Position numbers and translations under genes: made by a program. From Pterobdella sp. o SKG-2022 (lineage: Eukaryota > Annelida > Clitellata > Hirudinida > Piscicolidae): a DNA stretch of 64,000 bases. Where the stretch lies: positions 5,709,163 through 5,773,162 of the forward strand of contig OZ038325.1 of NCBI GenBank assembly GCA_964035795.1. Reading direction: 5' to 3'. Shown one piece after another: positions 19,131 through 46,900 of the stretch. The notes below the pieces were generated by a model. It had not been told where the DNA came from. It ran no database searches and was given only the letters and a program-made list of their open reading frames with translations. Each line of letters opens with the position of its first letter. Positions within the stretch are counted from its first letter, which is position 1.

Positions 19131-20176
19131 TTAATTGAAGGAGAGTTGTATATTTTGACGCCTCAATATATCATGCCGTCATTTTAACTAGTTTTACCGA
19201 GTAATCAATTGAAGATATAGTTTTATGAAATACATTATGAAAGATACATAAGTTTCATTCAGGATCATCAAGAGATCAATAGTTTCAACTTTTGACGTTG
19301 GGCAACTAATCATTTTCTAAAACATGAAACCCATATGCATTCGCAACAAACTGCACTCATCTAAAACCCCAATAAATATAAATAAACAAATATTGCAAAG
19401 GTCAATATTCATCCCTGCTTTCAGTTGTCTTCAACCACACCAGTCTTAATTTTCCCACTGCATCATACAATCCAAAAAATTCAGAGAATCTTAGTACTTT
19501 TTTTTCTAAAATAAATTATTTTCAACTTAAATTTTGATCCGAAAAACTAACAAACGACTGTCACCAACTGGGCATACCAAAGAAGGACCCCGAAGTGCAG
19601 CTGGTGTACTCCACCAATGATCCACAAAGAGGAAGATGACTGATGACCTAGAAAGAATTAAATTTTCTTCTTCACGTAGCAAAGCCGTGGCCAAAAACTA
19701 CTTGAAATTCATGAATTTAATGAACAGGTGGGTTTTAAAGTCGGTCAACATAATTTCTTGAAACACCTTGAGCTTCTGAGCAGAAAGTTTTCTATGAAAC
19801 ATGTTTCCGAAACCTTTTATCGTTCGGTAGGAATAGTTTCGAATGAGTCGAAATTCCATTATCATCGTTAATGCTACTATGCTACTGTAGCGGTTATTTG
19901 AATAGAAGTTAATTTGTTACATATTTTACATTCATCGGTGTCGAGAATATTGAAGAGAAAACATAACTCAAAATATGTATTTCAAAACGAAATAAGTTAT
20001 ATTGATCAGGTTCAAAATATTGTATAATTAAAAATAAATCAAAGATTATTTACCTTTTGCTATTTTGTGTTTTTATAAAGCGACAGACTTCATGATCAGA
20101 CGAGAATTGAAACAAAAAACGATATCGACAAATGGTCTCAAACGGCAAAAAAACATGAAACAACTCAAAAGCGAGA
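19131..20176. other. 3' flank of the myosin gene
   Basis: Non-coding flank and presumably 3' UTR of the minus-strand myosin gene. A GC-richer patch at about 19555-19645 could be an old element or exon but matches nothing I recognise. Confidence 0.45.
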
Positions 20177-32658
<12,482 letters not shown>

Positions 32659-35600
32659 CTTAAAATAAATGCATTATTGAATTTTGAGTCGAATTTTTCA
32701 AAATTTAATCGATAAACTAAACTCAATCTACTTAGTTTCATCTTAAAAGTTTACTTTTTATCAGCCTTCTTTAAGTAAAAATACTTAGCGCTTAGTAATT
32801 TTAAGCGAAATTCTTTTTTTTTCCTATTTCATTGTTTTAAAAGCTATTTTCAAAAATAATTTAAAAAAGATTACTTGGGAGTTAAAAACTAAAGAGAACA
32901 TAGTTTATCAAAAGTATTATGCAATTATTTTTTATATAGTTAATTTACACTTTTTACAATAATATGTTTTGCTGTATTTTTAAGTTACATTTAAAAAATA
33001 ATAATTACGCTTGTTTGTTTTAGAGATCTTATTGTTTTTTATTTGTTTATGTTTAGTTCGTTGCGTCATACTTTCTAAATATAAACGCGCAGTTTAGTTC
33101 CAAATATTTTTTTCTCATATTAAATCTAGCGTAAAATTGCAATGGGGAACTGTAAAACATGTAACATAACAAGGCCTAATTTCACAGCTTTCCATCAAAC
33201 CATTAGCAACCAGCATTGCCTTATAATGATAATATTTATCACCAAATCCTTTGAGTTATTTTCATTATGTATTATTTTTGTGTTTTTTATGCATTTACTA
33301 TTATTTTTATCTAATCATATATATATAAATATAACATTATATTCGACCATCAAATCACAGGCGGCTTGAAATCAACATCAGTTTGAAGTATAATAAAGTG
33401 TTTGTAATATATAAAAAAAAATATCAGAAATAACTTTTAAATTCTCAGTTATATAAAAAATAATCTATTAAAAATCACACAAAACACTGTATTTTTAAAA
33501 CACAATATCTGATAATGGAGAATTACTTAAAGAAAAGCTTAATATTCTACTAAAAAGTATGTTTGTTTATATCAACTAAAATGTTCATAAAAACTCGTAT
33601 ATTTATACACCAGATACTTGTAATACATACACTTAACAAACAATAATTAGCCCACTATTCATATCATTATTATTCCAAAACTTGTGCTATCCCTCAAGTT
33701 ACTCAGCGCATTTATGATTTAATTTTATTATAATATCACTAAGCTTTTTAAAAGTTTAACTCAAGTTGTTCAAAATTCCAAAATTCTAAACATCAATAGT
33801 ATATATTAAGTTTAGCATTTATATCAATGGGTTTTTAGCAAGGACGATAGATAGAGTGGCTATCCTTGCGGAAACCCCCTTGGAAACATGCCCAAATATT
33901 CAACTATTTAAACCCATGTTTAGAAAAGTTATATAAAGTCAATAAATTTAAAAAATTTAAATTTAGCCTCATTTGCCGTTATCTATTTCCACAAAGAATA
34001 TTTCTAGTCATACACACAGAGGTCTTATGAGAAGTAACAACTGAACAGCCAAACTTCTATTAAGCGGTCGAGTCATTCAAAATACATTACGTTATGTTCT
34101 AATACAAAAAAAATAAACTTTATATGGAAATAATCTTGAAAACAAGGATTTTATCGTCCATTAATCAGCTTTCTGATGTGCGTATTATTACTAGTGATTC
34201 ACTCATCAATGTTATCGACTTCTTTTAAAATTGTTGATAATATTTCTCAAAGCTTATACTCTTGTCAGTACTTGATGTTATCAACACCAATATTAAATTT
34301 TAACTTTATCATTATCAACATTCTTAATGGTAAAAAATTATTTGCCTATTAGTAATACCAAGAGTTTGATAACTAACTCATTGACAGCTTGATAACAAAA
34401 ATTCTTCAGAGTTAAACAATGAATTGCATAAAAAATAAAATATTCGGCTTAACTGTAGCAACCTTTTCATTTATGATCGACAGTTTTGAGTCGTCAAGGC
34501 CAGTTCCTAGCACTGATATGTCCGTCATGGGCTGTGGTGTGGGGGGTTGTGGTGTGGTGTGGTATGATATGGTATGGTGGGATGTGATGTGGTATGATGT
34601 GATAGTCTAGTGTAGTGGTCAGGGTGGCCTGTTGGCAAAAGTGATGGGATGATGAGAATTGTGTGGTGTGGTGGTGGTGATAAGGGTGGTATAATAATAG
34701 TGATGATTGTATGAGAGGTGTGATCGTATGAGTGAGGTGGTCGTAGTTTGAGAGGTATAAATCCCCGTGAAAGTAGTAAAATAAGTGTGTTGATAAGGAT
34801 TTAATAGTGTAGAAATGGTGTGCTTGTGTTTTGGTGGTGATGAGGATTTTTGAACAAAAATGAGGAAAGCGATGTTATCTTCTTAGTTTGTTTATTAGCT
34901 TTCGCTATTCTCAAATCTTTAGTTGATATATTTTTTGTCTTGACTATTTTTTGTTAACTATCAATTAGTTAGTTTGTACACATGGATCTTTGTTAAGCAT
35001 GCCGGTAATATAATTCTTATAAATGGAATGATAGAGATTTTGTGGCATGGTTTCGTTGGGAATCTCTTGATCACTCCTCAAGTAGAAGACTCCAAACCTC
35101 AAACTTTGATGGGTTTTATAAATGTTTATTAGTTTTTAAAAGCTTTTGTTTCAATGGTTGATTGTTCTTTTTTGGGAATGTTTCACATTTTTTTTACTTA
35201 AAATTTTTTTTTAATTTTTAATTAAAGAATTTTTTTAGAATTATTGATCATAGCATTTTAAAACGTTGAGTTTTTCCGGTAAATATTAAAAGGCTTGTTA
35301 AACTCGGAAAAAGAAAATTAAGTATGTACTCACTTATGAAGAGAAGCAACCAAAACAATACTAATACGACTCCTTTTGGAAAAAAAACCAGTTTAGCAGA
35401 TTTAACTTTGAAAAAAGCAATTTCGAAAAACGAACACGGGTAAAAGAGAAGATAAAAATAGAAAATCCGTTCTATACACACATATAAACAACTATCTGCG
35501 TTTATTTTTATTACATTAGGAAATTATAAATTAATCTAATGTTTCTTATGTTATCATTAAAATGGTGAAAAAAAAAATTTTGATAATTTTTATCTAAATG

Positions 35601-35900
35601 GAAAATAATTAACTTAATTTAAATGTTAAATATGAAAGAGTATTATGTAGTCTGAACGACTATGAAGTTTTGCTGCAGGAAGAGCTTGCTGCAAGATGCT
35701 GGAGTGAGGAAGAGGACGAAGAAGATGGTGGTGAAAAGATGAATGAAAAAGAGGTGAGAAAGAAAAAAAATGAAGAAAAAAAAGACAATAATAAATAAAA
35801 AATAGTGATGGCAAGAAAAAAATTTTGAAAAAGATCAGTGTTATAAAGCAGAAGACGAGTCCATCTTGATAGTTCTTGTGGTTATTCAGTTAACGTGCTT
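32659..35900. other. AT-rich region upstream of first visible myosin exon, no gene seen
   Basis: If the myosin gene continues upstream, this is intron. No coiled-coil or motor sequence was found on the minus strand. A TGTGG/TGATG-rich degenerate repeat spans about 34510-34720. Confidence 0.5.
34510..34720 (+). repeat. degenerate TGTGGTGTGG minisatellite
   Basis: Irregular TGTGG/TATGG/TGATG units on plus. No protein evidence. Confidence 0.6.
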
Positions 35901-35919
35901 ATTCATGTATTTATAATGG

Positions 35920-36420
35920 TTGAGTGGTCGTATATGTATTGTTTGTTGGATGAGGCACTTTTTGAAAGTTAGTGTGGCTTTAGAAAGAACAGAAAGAACT
36001 ATTGATACAATCTTCTTCAACTGCAAAATAAACCAAATTTTTTTTGTTGATCTAGCAAGGGCTTTTGCTAAAGTAAGTCGTGATAAGCTGTACGCAAGCT
36101 TATCCTTACTTGGATGTCCAATCAAACTTATATAGGTCATCTTGTATTTTCTATAATGGAGTCGGTCGCATGTCGGATCCTGTGTCCATGTCAAATGGAA
36201 TAAAGCGAAGATGTGTTATAGGGCCAACTGCTACGATGCTTTTGTTGCATATCTTTGCATTAAAGATACGATAACCATGTTCATTATTTGTAGCGCTAAA
36301 TGTTCCCAGCAGTTTGAACTTCGCAGCAAAGACTTATGGCTTAACGATCATTATAGAAAAGACGGTAGTAAAGCATCGTTGTCAGAGCAATGTCTTTTGA
36401 GCAAAATGTTGTAGAAAATG
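35920..36420 (+). pseudogene. reverse-transcriptase relic of a non-LTR retrotransposon
   Basis: Frames with shifts read ERTERTIDTIFFNCKINQ, then FFVDLARAFAKVSRDKLYAS and LLGCPIKLI (motif-A region of LINE RTs, V-D-L-x-x-A-F), then IFYNGVGRMSDPVSMSNGIK and RRCVIGPT (cf. NGVKQGCVLAPT). Frameshifts and lost catalytic context show it is dead. Downstream sequence to about 37330 may be the rest of the element and ends in a GTGTCTTTGTGTTTGTG-rich tract. Confidence 0.75.
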
Positions 36421-37614
36421 GCTTAAAACTGAAAATCAAATCTTTTTGTAAGACTTTGATGAAAGCAACGAACTCAGCGTGGCATGGTATAAGCCAGAAT
36501 AAGGTTGTTGCTGTCACGTAATTTCTCTATGGTTAGAAGACTCTGCACAGAGAGCAAATAAAAACTATTACAAAGTTGAAAAACTCACCAAAAATCAAAA
36601 CGCAGAATGGTCAGTTCTTTCTAAAAAAGTTTGTGTCTGAGAAACTTAGGCGGTACCAAGAGCTGTGGGGGTAGAGAGAAAGAAGATTTATTATTGAGCT
36701 TCGTATATGTGGTCACTTTTGTGTGTTGAAGTTTGCATTATGAGCTTATGAAAGGAGTCATTGTCATTAACGTCGACAAAGACGGACTTATGATTATATT
36801 CATAGCGGGTATCGAAAGTCTTGTCACTGTGACTACACATTGTGTTGTGAGAAAAGATGAAAAAGATGAAGTGGCAGAAAAAGTCGATACTAGGAAATGA
36901 ATATGAAGAGCGTTAAAAAAATGAAAAAAAATAATTTTAAAAAAAAGTGATAAAAAGTTATACATAATGGTCTAATAAAACACAATGAGAAATTAAACAA
37001 AACACACGGCAGCAATAACGATTTGCCAAAATTGATAGGAGAGCAACATTGGAAACCATATGTGTTCAAAATGCTGCCATAATTAATGACGGAAAGCTGA
37101 AAGTATACGCTTTGAAAAGACATAAGCATAAGAGTTATATAAGAAGCCTAACAGAAGTTTAATGAGTTGTTGAATATGTATGATACTATAAATGGAAATG
37201 CCTGGCGATAATAACTGATCTTATCAATTGTTAGTTTTTGATGTTTTTTGGTGTAGTCTGTGTGTCTTTGTGTTTGTGTCTGTATGTATTTCTAATATTT
37301 ATGTCTGTGTGTGGTTATCTGTGAATGTCTTTTTTTGTAATTATACTATTTATAAAGCTTTAAATTTTTAGTGAATACATCCAATTCTTTCACTTATAAT
37401 ACTTATACACATAGTCTATATCTACAAGCATTCGATGGTTTGACTATTTCCTACAGAAAAGATGGTGAAACCAGAAGAATTGTGTTATAATTTATATTAT
37501 TCAACAAAACAATTAACAGCATCGAGCTTATAAACTCTTACTTGAATATTGCTGGTGTGACATATATGGATTCAAATTCATTTCTTCTACCTATAAAGAT
37601 GCTGGTGATAAGAG

Positions 37615-37616
<2 letters not shown>

Positions 37617-37666
<50 letters not shown>
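37617..37666 (+). repeat. (TG)n microsatellite
   Basis: About 24 TG units, intergenic. Confidence 0.98.
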
Positions 37667-37669
<3 letters not shown>

Positions 37670-38617
37670 TTGTTTTTTAATTTTGTTTTGTGTATCTTTC
37701 ATTTTTGCTGGTCTGTGTGTTTCAAGTGATTGATGTATGTATCTGTTCATATTTTTTAATTTGTTCACTTGTATTTCATGGAAAGCTTTTCAAAAAAAGT
37801 TTTTCTGTGTTCATCTCATTTAAATTTATTTTCTATTTTTTGTTGTTTTGAATTGTTTTAAATTTATGTTACACCAATGTTGTGTTTCTAGCCATACTTT
37901 ATCACACGAGATCTGGTGATGTTTGGTACATTAAGAAGTGTCACATATTATGAAAGTGCTCCCAACGAGTATTCAAATATTTATTTTATGATTTGTAATC
38001 GTTGGTTTGAATATCTTTTGTTAATTTATCTACTGTTTATTGAATACTTTATATTTTATGTTTTGCTTTTATTATTTGTGTTTATTTTTAGATAGTACCA
38101 CCAAATGGGTCGGTTCACTCATCCATATATACAACCATCAATCCAACCAACCATCAAACCATCCGATAATTAATCTATCCAACCATCAATCAATCTATCC
38201 ATCAACCCAGTTTTTAAATGAAGTAGGCCACCAAAGACTGAGCAATTTCATACAGCCATCGTTAAATCCTATAATACTAACTAAATATATATGGTGCTAC
38301 GTTCTCTGTATTGCTTATCAAGTATTTGCTAATTCTTCAACTTATGTTAAGTTTGGTTAGAAATCCATCCATCCAAAGTTTTCATATAAACTCCAACTCA
38401 CCAGTTTCACATAACCCTTCAAAGACCAGCTTAATAGTGAGGGTAGAAACACCCTACAAGACTCAACTACAAAAAATATTGATTTTTATTCAAACAAAAT
38501 CGACTAATTTGAATATTTTTTTTTATTGAGTTTTTTTCATTATTATCGTTAATGAAGGTATTGATAATACTAATAACAATAATATTTGCACTCTTCAGAT
38601 CCGTCTTCTTAGCATTA

Positions 38618-38695
38618 AAAACGCATCTGGGGATTTTAGTCGTTTTGTCAACTCATAAAACGCATCTGGGGATTTTAGTCGTTTTGTCAACTCAT
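38618..38695. repeat. perfect 39-bp tandem duplication
   Basis: Two identical, adjacent 39-bp units at 38618-38656 and 38657-38695, each beginning AAAACGCATCTGGGGATTTT and ending TTGTCAACTCAT. Confidence 0.95.
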
Positions 38696-39040
38696 TTACA
38701 TAGTTGTTAATTATCGAAAATTAATATTATTATTATTTTTATTTATATTATTTTTTATTATTACTATTCTCACAGACAGCATCAACTGGTATCATTATCA
38801 AGAGTTTTCTCAAGTGCATTAAATTTGTAACCCGATCAATTGTCACACCAAGAAACCATGAAATTAAAGATGGTTCTGATTGGTCCATTTTGAACACTTA
38901 AAAATAACCTCAATTCCTATTGGTCAAACCAACATAAATTTTTTTGTTTTGACGAATCATAAAACAGATTTGAATGTTATCTTTTGATCTAAATCGCTCT
39001 GATGACAATATGCCCGAGTTAAACTCAATCACCTTTGAAT

Positions 39041-39724
<684 letters not shown>

Positions 39725-40681
39725 CTAGTAATATATTACTACAAATAATATAATAAAATGAAGCTTATAAAAAATCTTTAGACGCCATTTGATTTCAAAA
39801 ACTATTTTTAACCTATAGTTTCTTCATGAATCCTAAATTTTAAAAACTCTAACAACACTGACAACTCCAGTAACCTCATAAGAAACTTCATAATAGCGTT
39901 ATTCAAACGTTTTTCTTCGCATAGCTTTGTGGATATAACGATGTAATGAGCTTTAAATGAATTTTTTTATACCTGTTTTGAAATCCTTCGAATCTATTTT
40001 TAATACATTCAATATTACAAAACGATGAAGATACAGTTCTATGTAGCTCCCATTATGTTGTCTTACATATGTTCTTTTGTCCTACTACCTATCATAAATT
40101 TTATCTATTGTTCACCATGTAGTTCATATTTTTATATTTTGAAACTGTTTATATTACATTTTTTTGTTAATTGGATAATTAATCATTAGTTGTTTTAATT
40201 GTTTTTAGTCAGCCCTTTCATTTGTCATCAGTATTATCAGTTATTTATTCTTCATTATCCTTCCCACTATTTCTATTCTTTATACTCAAAAACTTTTATT
40301 TATTTGTATTGTATTATTTATTTATATAACATCCTCTCCTACCATCTTCTCAAGTTTATCATATTTTTCCTTATTAATGAACACAACGATAAATCATTTG
40401 AACCCCAGACAAAACCGCTTCAATATAGTTCTATGAGGAAGCAAGTTTTTGACGCAACATGAGAGATAATACATGAAGGATGTCAATCATTCTTAAGAAA
40501 ACCTTGTTTTTTGAGGTTCGTTTTGTTGTATGGTTTGTTTTATTTTTTTAGTTGTGTATATTTTTAAACTTTGTGTGTTTTTTGTATCGTTCGCATTTGT
40601 TTTGTTTTGTATTGTACTGTATTGTCTTCTATTTTATTCAATTTTCAGTTTTATAAAGATTTTCGCATATTCCAATTTTTA

Positions 40682-40746
40682 GGAGTTTATTTTATTCCAC
40701 GAAACTTTTCGTAAGATGAACTTACATTATCAAGTGGAGGTTCAAA
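40682..40746 (+). repeat. inverted-repeat family A, plus-oriented copy
   Basis: Begins GGAGTTTATTTTATTCCACG, contains TTTTCGTAAGATGAACTTAC and ATTATCAAGTGGAGG. The reverse complement recurs at 42595-42662. Confidence 0.8.
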
Positions 40747-41430
40747 TTATGAAAAAAATCAAAAATTGATTTATGCAACATAATATTATCTCATCTCACA
40801 CCTCTCATCATTATTTTGCATCGAATCCTGTCATATTTGCTGCCTTATTCACAAACCACATAACAACATTTGCAACACAACATAACGACCGGTGTGGTGA
40901 TGACGTCATTGAAACCAGTCATGGGGAGGAGAGGCGTTAAAATATTTATGAATATATTAAAAATTAAATATTAATAAAAGTTTAAATTAAAACTCAATGA
41001 TCATTAATGATTAATGAAAGAATATTGGATAAAGAAGAGATTTTGTTTAAAAGTAAATTTATGATTTTTAAAACTTCAAAAAAATATTTGAAATTATTCA
41101 AATAAATTTATCAACAATAAAATAATATTTAATATAAATATGAACACTAATAATATTACTAACGTTATTGCTGTTAATATAAGTAATGTTAATATCAATA
41201 AAGCTTTCAATAGCAGTAAAATAATTATGATAAAAGAATTTTTTGGATAAATAACGCAGATATAAGCTTAAAAAATCTTTTTGGTCATACCATAAATGGA
41301 AGCTTGAAAGCTTTAGGCGATTATAATAAAAAATCAATGGATATCATAAGAATAAAAAAATTGATAAAAATAAAAAATAAACCAAACTATAAAAATTTAA
41401 AAATGAAATAGTTTCTTAACAATAATATTA

Positions 41431-41546
<116 letters not shown>

Positions 41547-42594
41547 GAATTTCAACAGTTTTATGAAAAATAAAAAAAGTAATACAAAAAAACAATAATT
41601 AATTCCTCAATAATAACAAGCCATATAACAACATAGAAATAAACCAACATTGCCATACAAGCATGGACATTGTTCTCGACAATGAACTAACAGAGCTGAG
41701 TGACGTTTTTACAAACGCCCCAAGTTAACCGTTCAGTTTTCTTCTGTTTATGTTTGGATCATTGTTTAATATGTGAGGGTTCTATTGTGTTGGTTGGAGT
41801 AGTGAAGCTTGTTCAGAAAAAATGAAACAAAAAACGTGGAAATGAAACAAAATGACAAAACGCTTAGGAGGAATACAATGCTTTTTAGATTATTTGTTTA
41901 AACACTTAATTCATCGTTAACCTCGATACTGAAGCTAAATCACACAACAAGAAACAACATAAAAAAACAAAAAACAAAAAAAAAACAGCCTACCCAAATA
42001 AAAAAAACGAAAAAGAATTATAGATAGACAAAAAAATAAGCTGACAGATTAACAACGGAATAAACTAGCATTAAAAATATGAGAAAAAACATAGTAAAAC
42101 AACAAAGAATATTATCTTCCAACCAAAAAAATCTGAAGTATATATGAAAAAATTTTGCCAAGGATAAACTATAACGCCAACAAAAACAACACCGACAAAG
42201 AGAAAACAGGCTCAAAAAGAAAACGTTGAGAAAAAAAAATGACAACAAAAACATTAACATAATAAAAACATAAACAACAGCAATGACAACAACAACACAC
42301 GTCAGAGACATCTATTCATTGACCACAGATTCAACACACTATGACTCAAATAAAGTCTGAACTTATCAGCTTAATCGCATTGTTTTTAAATAGTCCCTCT
42401 ATTATCTCAAATACCTACCAATCGCTAAATTTAAAATATATTTTTTCATAATTAAAAAAAAAATAATTATTTATATTTAATGGCTAAAAATATCAATAAA
42501 TGAATTGCGTTCTATTTGGTAATAGTAACAAAATTTAATTCGTTTTCAATAAATAATAAATAAAAACGCAGTATCCCTTAAAAATTCAAATATA

Positions 42595-42685
42595 TTTGTA
42601 CCTCCACTTGGTAATGTAAGTTCATCTTACGAAAAGCTTCGTGGAATGAAATAAACTCCCAAAAGTGTTTTCATTTGAATAAATG
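42595..42685 (-). repeat. inverted-repeat family A, minus-oriented copy
   Basis: On minus: AAATGAAAACACTTTTGGGA, GTTTATTTCATTCCACGAAG, CTTTTCGTAAGATGAACTTA, CATTACCAAGTGGAGGTACA. Pairs with 40682-40746 as a long inverted repeat about 1.98 kb apart, and shares the flanking TTCAAATGAAAACACTTT with the 47.97-kb copy. Confidence 0.8.
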
Positions 42686-43940
42686 ATTCTAAGTAACGTA
42701 TTTAAATCTCATTTGATTTTAACAATTATAAATGATCAAAAACTCTTATTGCAATTTCAAGTTATAAATGGTTATTTAAAAGATTAATTAATATTTATGA
42801 GCCATAGTTTTCAATAAGTCCAACCATATCATGAGATGATATTAAAACTTACGATCTTTGGTGTTTCTAGCCTTAACAATGGCTCTCTCAATATAGCAAG
42901 CTAATGATACCAAATAGATATTAAGCAATAGATATTAATTTTAATAAACAAAAAAATAATAATAAAAGAATAAAAATCAATAAAAAAATGATAATAAAAA
43001 CGAATGAAAAATAAAAAAAATAAACAATAATATTTTGAAAAAATAAACCATGAAACGAGAATAAAATTCTCAAAATGTGTTGTTGAGAAAGCCTGTAACT
43101 TCTAGATTTGCAGAAGTAAATGGTTCAATTAAATTTAAAATTGCTGGTCTTTTCTAACATTCGCTTTGAAACATATGTTAATTCTTTTTATTAAAATCTA
43201 ATAATTGACAATATATCATGAATATTCATTTATGCCTGTATTGACGAGATAATGAGCAGAACGGTGAGAGCTTTCAATGTTTCTTCACGCCAATCAACTA
43301 ACATTTAATCACTCAAACTTTTCTTTCGCTCGAGCCAATCACAGATTTTATGAATATTAATGAGAGTTTATCTGTTTCCCTATTGGTTGGTTTAAATGTA
43401 TTCATGCTGAAAACAATATTGAGATAATAAGCATATCGATCGGAGGAATATTGTTTTGTGAGCTTGTGAGTTTGTGAGGTTGTCTTTATATATATTTAAA
43501 TCTATATATTTATAACATTTAACATTTTTATAATTGAAATGTTATGAAAAGTTTCAAAATAAATTAATTAACTCATAAAGTGGCAAATTAACGAGGTCTA
43601 ACACACACATTGGCACATATATATAAGATTCAGTCACGGTCAAAACTCAATTATGCACAGCGTGAAGTTTTGAGTAACTTTGATTTTGTTTCTGTCTTCA
43701 GACCTCCATGACTATGTAGCTTGTGGGATACTTTGGGATACTCTATTTTGGATACTTTACTGACCTGGAACCCACTCGATCATCGATTGAGTTCACTCAC
43801 TTTAATTAATAAATCTTTCAGCACACAATAGTATTCATTTCATACCAGTTTATTCGATTATACTTTTCAAGCCTCACACATCAAGTAATAATCCATCCAC
43901 CCATCCAACCATCCACCAAGCCATCCATGTCTTCCTCTAA

Positions 43941-46900
43941 ATGACAATGAACAAAAACCGAAACAAAATGGCGACAGTGGAATGGACATCTGACGTCACA
44001 AACTCTGGCACCTACTTCCGATCATATCATTATCTTGACCAGAGCTCGTATAACAAGTATCAAGTGGCAAACAGTGAATTTAGTTACCCAGGCAGTGTCA
44101 ACAACAATAACAACAACACAACACCCAACAACAACAGAAACGAACTTGTTGCTCGTGATGGCAACATCTTGTACAAAAAGGACAACGACGTAGGCAGTCC
44201 CTGCAACACAAAAGTGAGTTGCAGTGCTAAAGAGGCGCTCAGTTTCAACAAAGCATTTGAACACAAGCCCCTACTTAAGCCTAGCTGCAAAAATGCTTTC
44301 GACAGAACAATTAGAGACCCTTATATACCGCAACAACAACAACAACAACAAATCTTCCCAACATATCAACAAGACTCTTGGAGTATAAGCCAACAAGATT
44401 TTTGGCCTGAAAAACAGTTCCTACCAAAAAGCGATCAAACAACATCAGAATATGAAAGTTCAAAGTTACTTTCCACACCCATCTACCACCACCACCACCG
44501 ACACGACCTCCACCACTACTACCACACCTCCTTCCTTCCTCCTGATTCCTCGTTTTTGAACCAATCATATCCTTTCCCCCGCAATCATTCACCCTCAAAC
44601 CCTCTCCTCCTACACCCCCTCCATCCCCACCTATCAAACCAATCTCAGAACTTGTACAACGAAATCTATAGAGGTGAGATGTAAAAATTTTTAAAAATAT
44701 AATCAGTTTTAACTCGTTGCATTCATGATACAAATATTTTTTGAACTAAACTTCAAATTCAAGTCTAGCTTTTCCTTCCAAACAACTAACTTGAATGTTT
44801 TTCAAAGTTGAAGTCAACTTGAAAAACATGTCACAAAAATACATAAAATTTCTAAGAAGCTAAACCACCTTTAACCTTGCATTCATTAATTTTTACCATA
44901 AGGATAATTTCAAATATTGCCCAATCAAAATCACCATCGAAAGCTTGGTGTCTTTATAAAGACGAGTTTAGACAGTGCTAGACCTTCTATACAGTCCTTA
45001 TCTAATGTTAAAGACCTTTGTGAATTTAATGCTATAAAGTTGAAAAGTAAGGTTGTCTAATCAAAAGGCTTGTCAAACTTTCCGTTCAACTCTGTTGTTT
45101 TGGACCATAAGCAGTGTACTTATTCTATATAATACCCAATATTTCTTATTAAATATAAATTTAATTAATTATAAACTTAATAAATGTAAACTCAATTGGA
45201 TAAAAAATAATAAAAATAAATTTAATGAATATTAATTAAATTAAATATATTTAATTAAATAGGAACTTAATCACAACCTTTTACTTAAGCACTAGTTACT
45301 TGAAGATGACAAACAGTGCATATTGAGAAGTTTTGATTCAATAAAGTTTCCTTAGTGGTATTTATAACTTAAAATACATCATGAGATTTCAATCATAATT
45401 AAACCACAATACAGCACAGCAATAAAATCAAGTACCTCGATATGATAGTAAATGAAACACAATAATTTGTAGGGATAGACATGAGCATGAAACGAGAATA
45501 AAAAATAATAATTAAACTGAATCGTTCTATTTTTTTAATGTAACAGAGTTTAATGTATAAATTTATATGGGATTTCAATAGAAAATCCGAGTTTAATAAA
45601 CTTTGTGGGAAAACCCACATAGAAATGCAAAAAATTCTAATTAAAATGACATTAGAAAATTTTCACTGTTATGAAACTTGATGAGACAAATCTTATAAAA
45701 TGTTATATATTTCATGGTTAAATTCAGTTAAAACTTCCAACCACGCCAGGCTTTGCATGCCCACCACAGAACAACACAAGCAACAACTATTTCAACAAAA
45801 ACACAACAACACATCCACATAACTCAACATACACGTCGTTATCTAGTCATCCCTACTACCAGCAACATCCATACTACCAGCAGCAACAACAACAACAACT
45901 CAAATCAACAGAAGAAAAATCCCCCAATCTTTTCCAACCACCTCTACCTACACAAACAGGTTATAGAGCATTTTTTATTGTATTATGACTTTTTTGGTTG
46001 ATTTTGTTCAGGGATTTTGTTGGAAGAATCTGTGGAGATTGTGTTGAGAGATTTAGTTGAGATTGTGTTGAGAGATTTTGTTGGTGGATTGTGTTGAAGA
46101 TTTTGTTGAGAACTTTGTTGGTGGAATTTTTTTTGTAATGTAAAAGCCTATATGAGTGTTGTATGGAAAGAATCATGTGATAAAAAAACTTCTGATTACG
46201 TAACTAGGTATTCAGTGATATATAATGAAAAAAAACAATCATAGAATAATAATAATTAAAAAAAAACAACAAAAAAAGTAGAAGTTTTTTTAGAACCGAA
46301 TGAATCAACGCAGCAAAAAAATACCAATCCTAATAACTGCATTAATGGTAATTAAACAACAAAAATATAATTAAACATAAAATAATAACCGCAAAAGCTT
46401 CTCTTAAATGCTTCATTTGTCAAATATTGATAGGATTTCACTCAGCTATTATACGGGGTTGAGTGCTTGAATTGCTTTCGGGTTTTTGGTTAAATTCAAA
46501 TTTTTGCTTTTTTTTGTTGTTTTTTTTTTATTTTTTATTAAAAATTTAAATTAGAATAATGATATTAAATATCGCTGAGAGTAAAAAACAATAGTTATTT
46601 AGCGCTATAAAAATAAGATGAGTAACCGTGGTATTAAAAAAAATAATTATGGAAAAATAATATGGAAAATAAAAAGAAACAAAAAAAAACTAATATTATG
46701 CCATGAAACTGATAACAATATTACTGATAGGACATCAATGAAACAGTATATAAAATCAATAATAATTAAAATAATAATAAATAATAATAATAAATAATAA
46801 TAATAAATAATAATAATAAATAATAATAATAAATAATAATAATAAATAATAATAATAAATAATAATAATAAATAATAATAATAAATAATAATAATAATAA

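Noticed and set aside
19555..19645. GC-richer patch reading KKDPEVQLVYSTNDPQ on plus
   Set aside because: No recognised family, stop soon after, no clear splice sites. It may be an old element.
44022..44733. Minus-strand frames opposite GATA exon 1
   Set aside because: Shadows of the Asn/Gln/His-rich GATA coding exon; the plus frame continues into zinc-finger exons in phase.
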